NCBI GenBank assembly: GCA_036506155.1
Contig: DASXSF010000040.1
Span: 1-10,900, forward strand
Reading direction: 5' to 3'
DNA length: 10,900 nt
Source: DASXRA01 sp036506155
GTDB taxonomy: Bacteria > Actinomycetota > Actinomycetes > Mycobacteriales > Jatrophihabitantaceae
Position 1 is the first letter of the stretch; each line of letters opens with the position of its first letter. Under the pieces are notes generated by a model, which saw nothing but the letters and a program-made list of their open reading frames with translations, searched no databases and had not been told where the DNA came from. Position numbers and translations under genes: made by a program. This document shows, one piece after another, positions 1 through 6,796 of the stretch.

Positions 1-180
1 TTCGCTGCCGGTCGGCGAGTCGAGTCCGAGTCGCGCGAGCAGCTGGAATTGCACGTAGCTGAGGTCGCCGGCCTCACGCAGCTGTTGCTCGACCGCGTGG
101 CGAAGTAGCCCGGCCACGTCCATCAGCGCGAAGTAGGCACCGAGCTGGACCGGATCCAGCGACGGTGGGGTGTGAGCCAT
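1..180 (-). CDS. MarR-family transcriptional regulator, N-terminal part (runs off the left edge)
   Basis: Sixty codons read from an ATG at 178-180 leftward to the window edge without a stop. The protein begins MAHTPPSLDPVQLGAYFALM and continues with a helix-rich stretch containing AVEQQLREAGDLSYVQFQLL. This matches the dimerisation helix and first helix-turn-helix segment of MarR regulators, where the phrase 'L..A.L.Y.QFQLL..L' is usual. The winged-helix recognition part lies outside the window. The gene is divergent from the oxidoreductase at 299, and the gap holds three palindromes sharing the core TGCTTC/GAAGCA. MarR proteins bind such palindromes as dimers and are usually inactivated by small phenolic, electrophilic or oxidising ligands. 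A GATAGT hexamer on the minus strand (189-194) lies only about 9 nt from the ATG, so the mRNA could be leaderless. Family assignment is firm; the ligand is unknown. Confidence 0.8.
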   Translation of the reverse strand, partial: MAHTPPSLDPVQLGAYFALMDVAGLLRHAVEQQLREAGDLSYVQFQLLARLGLDSPTGSE

Positions 181-197
181 GGCACAAGACTATCGCT

Positions 198-215
198 TGC
201 TTCAATTTCAAAGCA
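198..215. promoter_or_regulatory. MarR operator half of an array, site 1 (imperfect palindrome)
   Basis: TGCTTCAATTTCAAAGCA has matching outer arms TGCTT/AAGCA, with an imperfect centre. It is the copy closest to the marR start codon and shares the core of sites 2 and 3. Its centre lies 20 bp from that of site 2, close to two helical turns, so dimers on both sites would sit on the same DNA face. Operator function is inferred. Confidence 0.6.
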
Positions 216-216
216 C

Positions 217-245
217 TTGCTTCAACTTTGAAGCACTGCTACAGT
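217..245 (+). promoter_or_regulatory. Candidate promoter of the MDR oxidoreductase gene
   Basis: TTGCTT at 217-222 and TACAGT at 240-245 are separated by exactly 17 nt and resemble -35 and -10 hexamers of a housekeeping sigma factor. The start would be near 252, about 47 nt before the ATG at 299. Operator site 2 covers the -35/spacer and site 3 (251-272) covers the likely transcription start, a typical layout for repression. The hexamers were picked by eye. Confidence 0.5.
218..235. promoter_or_regulatory. MarR operator, site 2
   Basis: TGCTTCAACTTTGAAGCA has perfect 8-bp arms (TGCTTCAA/TTGAAGCA) around a 2-nt centre. The candidate -35 hexamer TTGCTT (217-222) of the oxidoreductase promoter overlaps its left arm, so a bound repressor would block RNA polymerase. 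Confidence 0.7.
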
Positions 246-250
246 GACAT

Positions 251-272
251 GGTGCTTCGAATTCGAAGCACC
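251..272. promoter_or_regulatory. MarR operator, site 3 (perfect 22-bp palindrome)
   Basis: A perfect 22-bp palindrome with arms GGTGCTTCGAA/TTCGAAGCACC and a GAATTC centre. It shares TGCTTC/GAAGCA with sites 1 and 2 and overlaps the presumed transcription start of the oxidoreductase gene. It is probably the highest-affinity site, because it is the only one with full symmetry. Confidence 0.7.
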
Positions 273-298
273 TGCGGCTCCAGAAATGAGGCACCGAG

Positions 299-1243
299 AT
301 GAAGGCAGTGCGATTCCATGACTACGGCGAACCGGATGTCCTGCGCTACGAGGACGTCGAGGACCCGGTCCCCGGCGCCGGCCAAGTGCGTGTCCGGGTC
401 GCTGCGACGACGTTCAACGGCGTCGACGCGAACATCCGTGCCGGATTCATGCAAGGCCCGATGCCGCTGACGCTGCCGCACATCCCGGGCCTCGACGTCG
501 CGGGAACGGTCGATGCCCTCGGCGACGGTGTGCGCGACCTCGAGGTCGGCGACCGGGTCGTCGGCTTCCTGCCGTTCGTCGTCGACGGGGCATCGGCCGA
601 GTACGTCCTCGCCCCGGCCGAGAGCTTGGCCCCTGCTCCGACCAGCATCCCGCTGGCCGATGCGGCAGCGCTGCCCCTGGTCGGTCTCACCGCGTACCAG
701 GCGCTCTTCGAGCACGCGGAATTGACCGCGGGGCAGCGGATCCTGATCAGCGGTGCCGGCGGAGCGGTGGGTGGCTACGCAGTCCAGCTGGCCAAGGCCG
801 CGGGCGCGTACGTGATCGCCACCGGCAGCCCCCGCAGCCGCGCGCGCCTGGTCGCCCGGGGAGCCGACGAGGTCATCGACCACACGACGGCCGACGTGGC
901 CGCCGCAGTGAGCCGGCCGGTCGACGTCCTGCTCAACCTCGCGCCGATCAGCACAGAGGACTACGCCGCACTGGCCGCACGGGTCCGCGGCGGCGGCGTC
1001 GTGGTTGGAACGACCGTGTGGATGCCCACCCCGAGCGACGAGGCGCGAGGCGTGCGCGGCATCGACCTCTACGTCCGCAGCGACGCCGCGCAGCTGGCCG
1101 AACTGGCCGCGCGAGTGGACCACGGCGAGCTCACCGTCGATGTCGCGGAGCGTGTCGCGCTGCCCGACCTGCCGACGGTCCACGCCCGGGCAGCGGCAGG
1201 AACACTCGCGGGCAAGGTCATCGTCCGACCCACCAGCGACTGA
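299..1243 (+). CDS. MDR-superfamily NAD(P)H quinone oxidoreductase-like protein
   Basis: A 314-aa protein of usual length for zinc-independent medium-chain reductases. The N-terminal GroES-like domain begins MKAVRFHDYGEPDVLRYEDV and includes HIPGLDVAGTV (61-71) and the GDRVVGF turn (84-90). The Rossmann domain carries the nucleotide-binding loop GAGGAVGG at 152-159, followed by AVQLAKAAGA. No structural-zinc cysteine cluster is present, which fits the quinone oxidoreductase/NADP-dependent oxidoreductase branch. Such enzymes reduce quinones or alpha,beta-unsaturated carbonyls in the cytoplasm using NAD(P)H. The ATG at 299 has a GAGG at 288-291. The gene is divergent from a MarR gene and preceded by its likely operators, so induction by a quinone or electrophile is the natural inference. 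The exact substrate cannot be read from the sequence. Confidence 0.9.
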   Translation: MKAVRFHDYGEPDVLRYEDVEDPVPGAGQVRVRVAATTFNGVDANIRAGFMQGPMPLTLPHIPGLDVAGTVDALGDGVRDLEVGDRVVGFLPFVVDGASAEYVLAPAESLAPAPTSIPLADAAALPLVGLTAYQALFEHAELTAGQRILISGAGGAVGGYAVQLAKAAGAYVIATGSPRSRARLVARGADEVIDHTTADVAAAVSRPVDVLLNLAPISTEDYAALAARVRGGGVVVGTTVWMPTPSDEARGVRGIDLYVRSDAAQLAELAARVDHGELTVDVAERVALPDLPTVHARAAAGTLAGKVIVRPTSD

Positions 1244-1642
1244 CGCCCGCCGCTCATGAAGACAATGCGCCAACCACCGACCAGAGATCCCGACCAGTTG
1301 CGTGCGCCCTACCCGTCGATCGGCGCGGCGTGGGCTCCCCTAGCGAGCCGCGCGTTAGTCGCTCGCGAAGGATCGTTCGGTGCAATTTGCATGACCTGGT
1401 TCGGCCGCTCTCGTGAGCCGTATCAGGGCCTGTCAGTCCACTCATCCTGTCGAGTAGGGACCGGTTCGTAACGAGGCTCTGCTGTTTGCTAGCAGGTATC
1501 CTGCGGCTCACCCAGGTCTCATGAAGCGCTGACGGCAGTCGGCGTTTGGCCTAGTCGGGCCGGCGATCTGGACCAGCTGGGGAGACTGTGTGGGCACCCG
1601 TCACAAGCCAACGTGCGCGACGCGTCCTAGCGAGCCGGGCCG
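1244..1642. other. Gene-free stretch between the oxidoreductase and the LAL regulator
   Basis: No convincing gene in 399 nt. Short ORFs here have no recognisable protein character or good ribosome-binding site. Small inverted repeats are visible: GCGAGC/GCTCGC (1343-1348, 1361-1366), GCAGG-TAT-CCTGC (1492-1504) and CCAGCTGG (1573-1580). The last two lie upstream of the LAL gene and could be regulatory sites. No strong U-tailed terminator is seen after the oxidoreductase. Confidence 0.5.
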
Positions 1643-4405
1643 ATGACCGCAGATCAGTGGCGGCGCGGCCGCACGGGGGAGCTGACCGGCCGGATCGTCG
1701 AACGCAGCATGCTCGATGGCCTGATTGACGCGGTCCGGGACGGTGACAGCCGCGTGTTGGTGGTGGGCGGTGCCCCAGGGGTGGGGAAGACCGCTTTGTT
1801 GGAGTATCTGGCTCGTCGAGCGTCGGGTGCAGGATGTCGCGTTGCCTCGGCTGCTGGCATGCAGTCGGAGATGGAGTTTGCCTTCGCCGGGTTGCATCAG
1901 CTGTGCGCGCCGATGCTGAGCCATGCGGACCGGTTGCCGGCGCCGCAGCGGGACGCGTTGCGGACCGCGTTCGGCCTCAGCGCGGGGCCGCCGCCGGATC
2001 GGTTCTTTGTCGGGCTTGCGGTGCTGAGCCTGCTATCCGAGGTCGCCGGTGAACGGCCGTTGATCTGCCTTGTCGAGGACCAGCAGTGGCTGGATCAGGC
2101 CTCGGCGCAAGCGCTGGGATTCGTGGCACGCCGCTTGTGGGCCGACCCGGTCGGCTTGGTATTCGCGGCGCGCGCCCCGGGCGTGGAGCTGGCCGGGCTG
2201 CCAGTGCTAGAGGTGGGCGGGTTGCCGGATCATGACGCGCGATCGCTGTTGGAGTCGGCGCTGGCCGGTCCGCTGGACGGGCGGATTGCCGACCTGATCG
2301 TTGCCGAGACCCGCGGCAATCCGCTCGCGTTGCTGGAGTTGCCGCGCGGGCTGACCGCCGCGCAGCTGGCGGGCGGGTTCGGCTTGCCCGGCGTGGTCCC
2401 GCTGACCGAGCAGATCGAGGAAAGCTTCGCGCGCCAGTTCGGCGCCTTGCCAGCCCGGACCCGACTGTTGGTGCAGCTAGCGGCGGCCGACCCTTCCGGT
2501 GACCGGTCGCTGGTGTGGCGGGCGGCAGGGCGGCTGGGCATCCAGCTCGATGCTGCCGCGCCGGCGGTGGAGTTGGGGCTCGTCGAGTTCGGCGTCCAGG
2601 TGCGTTTCCGGCATCCGCTGGCCCGCTCGGCGGCCTACAAGTCAGCGCCGGTTTCCGACAGACAGCGGATGCATGCGGCCTTGGCCGAGGTGACCGACCC
2701 GAACGCGGACCCGGATCGCCGCGCCTGGCACCTAGCGCAGGCAGCGCCGGGCCCGGACGAGGAGGTTGCCGTCGAGTTGGAGCGCTCGGCCGGGCGGGCC
2801 CAGGCCCGCGGCGGGCTGGCCGCTGCCGCGGCGTTCCTGGAGCGCTCGGTGGCGCTGACCACCGATCCAGCCAAGCAGGCCGAACGCATCCTGGCCGCGG
2901 CGCAGGCCAACCTCCAGGCCGGCTCATTCGGCAAGGCTATGGAATCGCTCGCCATAGCCGAGGCCGCGCCGCTGGATGAGTTCCAGAGCACCCGGGTAGC
3001 CCTGCTGCGCGCCCACGTCGCCTTGGCCTGGGGCCGGACCGGCGACGCTCCGCAGCTGCTACTGAATGCCGCCAGACGCCTTGAGCCGTTCGACATGGAA
3101 CAGGCGCGCGAGACCTATCTGGTCGCCTGGGCCGCGGCAGGCTTCGCAGGGCCCGTACTCGGGCGGGACGTCCTCCTGGAGGTCTGCCGCGCCATTCAAG
3201 CCCTCCCGCCCCGGCTGACCCGTCGACAACCCATCGACCTGCTGCTCGACGGTCTCGCTCTGCTGGGCACCGGCCGATACGCGGCTGGTGCTCCGATCTT
3301 GCGACGTGCAGCCAAGGCGCTAACCAGCATTCCCGTCGAGGACGTCCTGCGGTGGGGATTCATGGCGACTGCCGCAGCGTTCGCAGTGTGGGACTTCGAG
3401 AGCCTTGACGCGATCACCACTCGGCAAGTCCAGCTTGTCCGCGACGCCGGGGCGCTTGCGCAACTGCCCCTCTTCCTCGCCCAGCTGGGCCTGACACGTG
3501 CCTGGTTCGGCGACCTCGCGGGAACAGCTGCGGCCAGCGCAGAGACCGACAGCATCGCGGCGGCGACCGGAACCTCCATCGCCCCCTACGCATTGACGAG
3601 ATTTCTGGCATTGCGAGGAAACGAAGCCGAGGCAAAGGCGGCGATAGCAACAGCGCTTGAGCACGCAGCGGCCGGAGAGGGGAGCGCCGCGTTTTATGCC
3701 CATTGGGCGGCGGCGGTCCTGTACAACGGTCTCGCGCGCTACGAGAAGGCGGCCAGTGCGGCTCAGCAAGCCGCGTCGAGCAGCATCGTCCCGAACGAGG
3801 TTCTATGGGTGCTGCCCGAGCTGGTCGAGGCGGCCTCGCGCGCCGGAGACACCGAGGTCGCGCGCCATGCTGTCCTGCGGCTGGCGGAGATGACGCAGTC
3901 CAGCGGCACCGATCCCGCCCTCGGTATCGAGGCGCGTTGCCGGGCGCTGCTGAGCAACGGGGCGGCCGTCGACGACGTGTACCGCGAGGCGATCGATCGG
4001 CTGGGTAGGACCCTGCTTCGTCCAGACCTGGCCCGCGCGCATCTGCTCTACGGCGAGTGGCTGCGCCGCGAGGGCCGACGCATCGAGGCTCGCGCGCAGC
4101 TGCGGACGGCCCACACGCAGTTCACGTCCATCGGGATGGACGGGTTCACCCAGCGTGCGGAGCGGGAACTCTTGGCAACCGGGGCGACGGCGCGCAAGCA
4201 CACGCCGGAGACGCGTGATGAATTGACTCCGTCGGAACTTCAGATCGCCTTCCTTGCCCGTGACGGCCTCTCTAATGGGGAGATCGGCGCGCAGCTTTTC
4301 CTTAGCCCGCGAACCGTCGAGTGGCATCTTCGCAAGGTGTACACGAAACTCAGCATCAGCCGGCGCGGGCAGCTCGGGTCGGGCTTGTCTCATCAAGGCC
4401 GGTAA
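1643..4405 (+). CDS. LAL-type LuxR-family regulator: large ATP-binding protein with C-terminal helix-turn-helix
   Basis: A 920-aa protein with the standard LAL layout. The N-terminal AAA-type ATPase has Walker A GAPGVGKT (43-50) and a Walker B-like LICLVEDQQWLD (140-151). A long alpha-helical middle, rich in Ala and Leu, looks like the TPR-like repeat region. The C-terminal LuxR/GerE domain (about 860-915) contains ELTPSELQIAFLARDGLSN and the recognition segment SPRTVEWHLRKVY. LAL proteins (the MalT class) bind ATP and an inducer, then activate transcription. In actinobacteria they often control catabolic or secondary-metabolite genes. The ATG at 1643 is chosen because a stop lies just upstream in frame (TAG at about 1628); no good Shine-Dalgarno is seen. 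The tail after the HTH (QLGSGLSHQGR) is unusual in sequence but not in length. A fragment of a second LAL gene lies at 6797-7319. The target genes are unknown; the adjacent convergent SnoaL operon is one candidate. Confidence 0.93.
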   Translation: MTADQWRRGRTGELTGRIVERSMLDGLIDAVRDGDSRVLVVGGAPGVGKTALLEYLARRASGAGCRVASAAGMQSEMEFAFAGLHQLCAPMLSHADRLPAPQRDALRTAFGLSAGPPPDRFFVGLAVLSLLSEVAGERPLICLVEDQQWLDQASAQALGFVARRLWADPVGLVFAARAPGVELAGLPVLEVGGLPDHDARSLLESALAGPLDGRIADLIVAETRGNPLALLELPRGLTAAQLAGGFGLPGVVPLTEQIEESFARQFGALPARTRLLVQLAAADPSGDRSLVWRAAGRLGIQLDAAAPAVELGLVEFGVQVRFRHPLARSAAYKSAPVSDRQRMHAALAEVTDPNADPDRRAWHLAQAAPGPDEEVAVELERSAGRAQARGGLAAAAAFLERSVALTTDPAKQAERILAAAQANLQAGSFGKAMESLAIAEAAPLDEFQSTRVALLRAHVALAWGRTGDAPQLLLNAARRLEPFDMEQARETYLVAWAAAGFAGPVLGRDVLLEVCRAIQALPPRLTRRQPIDLLLDGLALLGTGRYAAGAPILRRAAKALTSIPVEDVLRWGFMATAAAFAVWDFESLDAITTRQVQLVRDAGALAQLPLFLAQLGLTRAWFGDLAGTAAASAETDSIAAATGTSIAPYALTRFLALRGNEAEAKAAIATALEHAAAGEGSAAFYAHWAAAVLYNGLARYEKAASAAQQAASSSIVPNEVLWVLPELVEAASRAGDTEVARHAVLRLAEMTQSSGTDPALGIEARCRALLSNGAAVDDVYREAIDRLGRTLLRPDLARAHLLYGEWLRREGRRIEARAQLRTAHTQFTSIGMDGFTQRAERELLATGATARKHTPETRDELTPSELQIAFLARDGLSNGEIGAQLFLSPRTVEWHLRKVYTKLSISRRGQLGSGLSHQGR

Positions 4406-4407
4406 CG

Positions 4408-4425
4408 CGCAGCGGTACCGCTGCG
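4408..4425. terminator. Perfect 18-bp palindrome in the convergent 3' region
   Basis: CGCAGCGGTACCGCTGCG starts 3 nt after the LAL stop codon. As RNA it would form a 7-bp GC-rich stem with a GTAC loop, readable from both strands. It lies between the convergent LAL and SnoaL genes, so a bidirectional terminator without a U-tract is plausible. A second bulged hairpin (4450-4467, arms TGCCG(g)ACG/CGTCGGCA) follows before the SnoaL stop. Confidence 0.45.
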
Positions 4426-4473
4426 GCGCTCGAGTCGCACGGGAGGCGGTGCCGGACGCCGTCGGCATGCCAT

Positions 4474-4860
4474 TCAGGACTCAGTGGCAATGAAGATCTC
4501 GGCAAGACGGGTGCCGGCGAGCTTCTCGCCCATTACGCGGGCGAACAGCAGCACCGAGCTGCGCGGCCGGTGGTTGACCACGATCTGCTGAGCCTGCCCT
4601 GCCGGGTTGCGGGTGACGGTGACGACAGCGCTGGTTGGTTCGCCGCGGATCTGACAGGTGTACTCCTCGAGGAAGCGGTCACCGTAGTCGGCGATGAAAC
4701 TGAAGTCCTGATGCTCATACAAGTCGCTGGCCGCGAGCACGATCGCCCGGACGGCCGCGGCGCCCTGCGCCCGACCTTGGAACGCGGCGCCGTCCCCCGT
4801 GACGTCATCGGCCAGGTTGTCCAGCCACCACGGGTAATACGGTCCGCCCAGGTATGTCAT
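4474..4860 (-). CDS. SnoaL-like (NTF2-fold) protein, second gene of a tandem pair
   Basis: A 128-aa protein beginning MTYLGGPYYPWWLDNLADDV, a usual size for SnoaL-like/NTF2-fold proteins. It is clearly a paralogue of the upstream gene. Both have YYPxWLDxLADDVT near the start and share VTRNxAGQ/ITRNxAGQ, RPRSSxLLFAR and GEKxAGTxLA towards the end. The family includes polyketide cyclases, isomerases and many uncharacterised proteins whose substrate sits in a cone-shaped pocket; none can be assigned here. The ATG overlaps the stop of the upstream gene (ATGA at 4857-4860 on the minus strand) with no strong own Shine-Dalgarno, so translation is probably coupled. Compared with its paralogue it lacks about 20 N-terminal residues. 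The paired arrangement suggests a heteromer, since NTF2-fold proteins usually dimerise; this is an inference. Confidence 0.8.
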   Translation of the reverse strand: MTYLGGPYYPWWLDNLADDVTGDGAAFQGRAQGAAAVRAIVLAASDLYEHQDFSFIADYGDRFLEEYTCQIRGEPTSAVVTVTRNPAGQAQQIVVNHRPRSSVLLFARVMGEKLAGTRLAEIFIATES

Positions 4861-5312
4861 GCCGTGCCTGCTTCGGTGATGAAGTACTTCGCCAGCGGGG
4901 TGCCGGCGTACTTCTCGCCCAGTAGCCGGGCGAAGAGCAGCAGTGAGCTGCGTGGTCGGTAGCTCGCCACGATGTGCTGGGTCTGCCCGGCGGCATTGCG
5001 GGTAATGAGGGCGATACAGCCGAGGGGCTTGCCATCGACGTGAGCGATGTAGTCCTCCAGCCAGCCGTTCTCGCCACAGGGGCCGGCGAAATGGAACTCC
5101 TGGGAATCGCCGTACAGGGTGCGGATGCCGACCACGATGGAACGGGCGGCGTCCGCGCCCTGCACAGCGCCGTCCAGCATCGACCCCTCGACGGTGACGT
5201 CGTCGGCCAGGGTGTCCAGCCAGACGGGGTAGTAGGCAGCGAGGGCGGGATCGCCACTGGCCAGATATCTTGGCGTGGCTTCCTGGGCTTGTGCGTCGCT
5301 CGTGACGGACAT
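4857..5312 (-). CDS. SnoaL-like (NTF2-fold) protein, first gene of a tandem pair
   Basis: A 151-aa protein starting MSVTSDAQAQEATPRYLASG, with the conserved part from about residue 26 (AYYPVWLDTLADDVT) and a C-terminal block ITRNAAGQTQHIV...RPRSSLLLFARLLGEKYAGT. The ATG at 5310-5312 is favoured by a strong GGAGGAGG (complement of 5321-5328) 8 nt upstream. The open frame extends further upstream but lacks family character there. It is a paralogue of the next gene and overlaps it by 4 nt. A 10-bp stem hairpin (5335-5363) sits just before the Shine-Dalgarno. The reaction is unknown; SnoaL-like proteins act on aromatic polyketides, steroids or other small hydrophobic molecules, or have no known enzyme role. 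Confidence 0.82.
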   Translation of the reverse strand: MSVTSDAQAQEATPRYLASGDPALAAYYPVWLDTLADDVTVEGSMLDGAVQGADAARSIVVGIRTLYGDSQEFHFAGPCGENGWLEDYIAHVDGKPLGCIALITRNAAGQTQHIVASYRPRSSLLLFARLLGEKYAGTPLAKYFITEAGTA

Positions 5313-5320
5313 CGGGAACT

Positions 5321-5328
5321 CCTCCTCC
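5321..5328 (-). promoter_or_regulatory. Strong ribosome-binding site of the first SnoaL-like gene
   Basis: The minus strand reads GGAGGAGG with an 8-nt spacer to the ATG at 5312. This fixes the start within a frame that stays open well upstream. Confidence 0.8.
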
Positions 5329-5334
5329 GGTTGG

Positions 5335-5363
5335 CACGGGCCGTAGCTTGGGCACGGCCCGTG
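5335..5363 (-). promoter_or_regulatory. Inverted repeat in the leader of the SnoaL operon
   Basis: CACGGGCCGT (5335-5344) and ACGGCCCGTG (5354-5363) form a perfect 10-bp inverted repeat with a 9-nt loop. On the minus-strand transcript the hairpin ends about 6 nt before the GGAGGAGG site. It could be a DNA operator or an RNA structure affecting translation or stability. The sequence shows only the symmetry. Confidence 0.55.
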
Positions 5364-5732
5364 GCGGTTGCCCCGCCTGCCGGCGCCGAAACCCGGTGAG
5401 CGCCTGTCGGTGACCGGCGAATGCAAGTCCCGACCATGCGCCCTTCCGGCGGCCCGTCGCGCCCGTCGAACCACTGGTCGACTCAGTCGATCACTGGGCC
5501 ATGGCGCGGGTCCCCGCGACAAGGCGCGAGCCCGACGATGTACCCGCCGACCACGGCGACTGGGGCGAGCAGAGCTTGGCTGAGGATGCGCACATCCCCG
5601 CCGCGCCACCGGTAACGGCAAGTCCCCGCAACAGGGTCGTAACCACTGGGGGCCCGCGCGTGCGCACCAGGGTTGCGACGGGCGCGAGCGTTCCGGCGCG
5701 ACGGCCACGCTGGTGGAGTCATCAAACCCGTT
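5364..5732. other. Divergent regulatory region between the SnoaL operon and the exported protein
   Basis: No convincing gene in about 370 nt between the two hairpin-bearing leaders. Two symmetrical elements are visible: TCGACT-C-AGTCGA at 5478-5490, flanked by CACTGG on both sides as direct repeats, and CGCGGGT/CCCCGCG at 5505-5518 (6-bp arms around a TC centre). Both are candidates for regulator sites. No clear -10/-35 pair could be chosen on either strand. Confidence 0.4.
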
Positions 5733-5748
5733 AGGTCCCGGAGGACCT
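5733..5748 (+). promoter_or_regulatory. Small hairpin just upstream of the exported-protein ribosome-binding site
   Basis: AGGTCC and GGACCT arms enclose a CGGA loop, ending 3 nt before AAAGGAG (5752-5758). The ATG at 5765 follows 6 nt after that. It could affect mRNA stability or translation; only the symmetry is observed. Confidence 0.45.
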
Positions 5749-5764
5749 GTGAAAGGAGCAACTC

Positions 5765-6457
5765 ATGTCCATCAAGAAGATGGTGCGGCGAAGCGTGGTG
5801 GGGTCACTGGCCATCGTCGGCTGCGTGAACGCGGTGACAGCGCTTCCTGCCACGGCGGCGACGCCGGCGTGCGGGTCGACGTGTCTGTCGGTCTTCAGCA
5901 AGGAACTCGGCACCTACGCCCACCCCAATTTCGTCGAGCACGTGTTCGGCGGGGTGGCCAGCGTCGGCACGCCAACCGGTCTGAACCCGGCCAGCGGCGC
6001 CGACACGTCCGAAGACTTCATCAACCCGCATCCGGGCTCGGTGTCTGACTACTACGCGCTGGGGTTGGTCTCGGCGGAGGTTAGCGCGCACTACGGAACG
6101 CTGCCGGCATCACAGCTCGAATACGCGCCCGCGGGGGTACCCACCGGGCTGTGCGTCGCCGTCGCCACCGACCCGTACCAGAACGAAGCACTCAGCTTGC
6201 AGCCCTGCACCGTTCCGGGCCTGACCGTCTGGATCATCGGTACATCGCTTTCACCCGCAACGCCCGGGTACTTCCCGATCATCAGTGGCGCGACCGGGGA
6301 CTTCTCCCGGCCCTTCACGATGGCCTATCCCCGACACGTCGACACGAGCGAAGAGCTTCCACCGATCCGCCTCCGCCACCTTCAGATCTTCGACGACGAG
6401 GGCAGCACCCTTCCCGACACGCAACTCTGGGGTGTGGCACGCGGCGCCCTGCAGTAG
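5765..6457 (+). CDS. Exported protein of unknown function
   Basis: A 230-aa protein with a clear export signal: basic MSIKKMVRRS, a hydrophobic core (11-27) and a likely cleavage site after ATA (residues 29-31) in LPATAATPACGS. The mature part has four cysteines (C36, C40, C130, C148) that could form disulfides. It also contains GGVASVGTPTGLNPASGADT, DYYALGLVSAEVSAHYG and QLEYAPAGVPTGLCVA. The segment from GLCVA to ALSLQPC...VWII faintly recalls a ricin-type lectin repeat, but is too short and divergent to call. A lipobox-like IVGC at 17-20 is an alternative, but the hydrophobic stretch continues past C20, so a normal signal peptidase site is favoured. AAAGGAG at 5752-5758 supports the ATG. 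It resembles uncharacterised secreted actinobacterial proteins; no function is assigned. Confidence 0.8.
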   Translation: MSIKKMVRRSVVGSLAIVGCVNAVTALPATAATPACGSTCLSVFSKELGTYAHPNFVEHVFGGVASVGTPTGLNPASGADTSEDFINPHPGSVSDYYALGLVSAEVSAHYGTLPASQLEYAPAGVPTGLCVAVATDPYQNEALSLQPCTVPGLTVWIIGTSLSPATPGYFPIISGATGDFSRPFTMAYPRHVDTSEELPPIRLRHLQIFDDEGSTLPDTQLWGVARGALQ

Positions 6458-6474
6458 AACTTTCTCGTTCACCG

Positions 6475-6503
6475 ATGGCGCCGTCTCGCATGGGCGGCGC
6501 CGT
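6475..6503 (+). terminator. Possible hairpin terminator after the exported-protein gene
   Basis: ATGGCGCC (6475-6482) and GGCGCCGT (6496-6503) can pair over 8 bp (one G-U) across a 13-nt loop, 18 nt after the stop codon. GGCGCCGTC also occurs twice here as a direct repeat. No U-tract follows, so this is a weak call. Confidence 0.35.
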
Positions 6504-6571
6504 CGTTGACCCGTCACGGCCGTCGCACCCGCTCGGCCACCGCGCATCGTTTCACGGGCGCCGCGCGCCGC

Positions 6572-6796
6572 GGGACTGTGGATCTAACGGTGTTTCCGGC
6601 ACTGACACGCTGAGCGTTGCTCGGCGGGGAAGGTGCCGTGATGACCGCGACACTGAACGATGTGGCGAAGAAGAAGGAGGCCGAGCAGTCGGCTGAGCAG
6701 CAGGCCGCGGCCGAGCTGATTCGTCTGGCCAAGGAGCGGGGTCTGTCGCTGACCGGCCCGGATGGGCTGCTCAAGCAGTTGACCAAGTCGGTGCTT
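6572..6796 (+). mobile_element. Truncated left end of an IS256-type insertion sequence
   Basis: The stretch starting GGGACTGTGGATCTAACGG at 6572 has the look of an IS256-family terminal repeat and lies about 70 nt before the transposase start, as in complete elements. Coding similarity stops at about 6796, where LAL-type sequence begins. No reverse-complement copy of the terminal sequence is found elsewhere in the window, so the right end and most of the element are missing. The outer boundary is approximate. Confidence 0.6.

Noticed and set aside
239..1273. A 344-codon open frame on the minus strand opposite the oxidoreductase
   Set aside because: It is Arg/Asp/Gly-rich without domain character and lies fully antisense to a clear MDR gene; high GC creates such open frames.
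1254..1511. Short ORFs on both strands in the gene-free stretch before the LAL gene
   Set aside because: No ribosome-binding site, no recognisable protein features, and composition like translated non-coding DNA.
1977..2927. A 316-codon minus-strand frame opposite the LAL gene
   Set aside because: Pro/Arg/Ala-rich low-complexity translation, antisense to a well-supported ATPase region.
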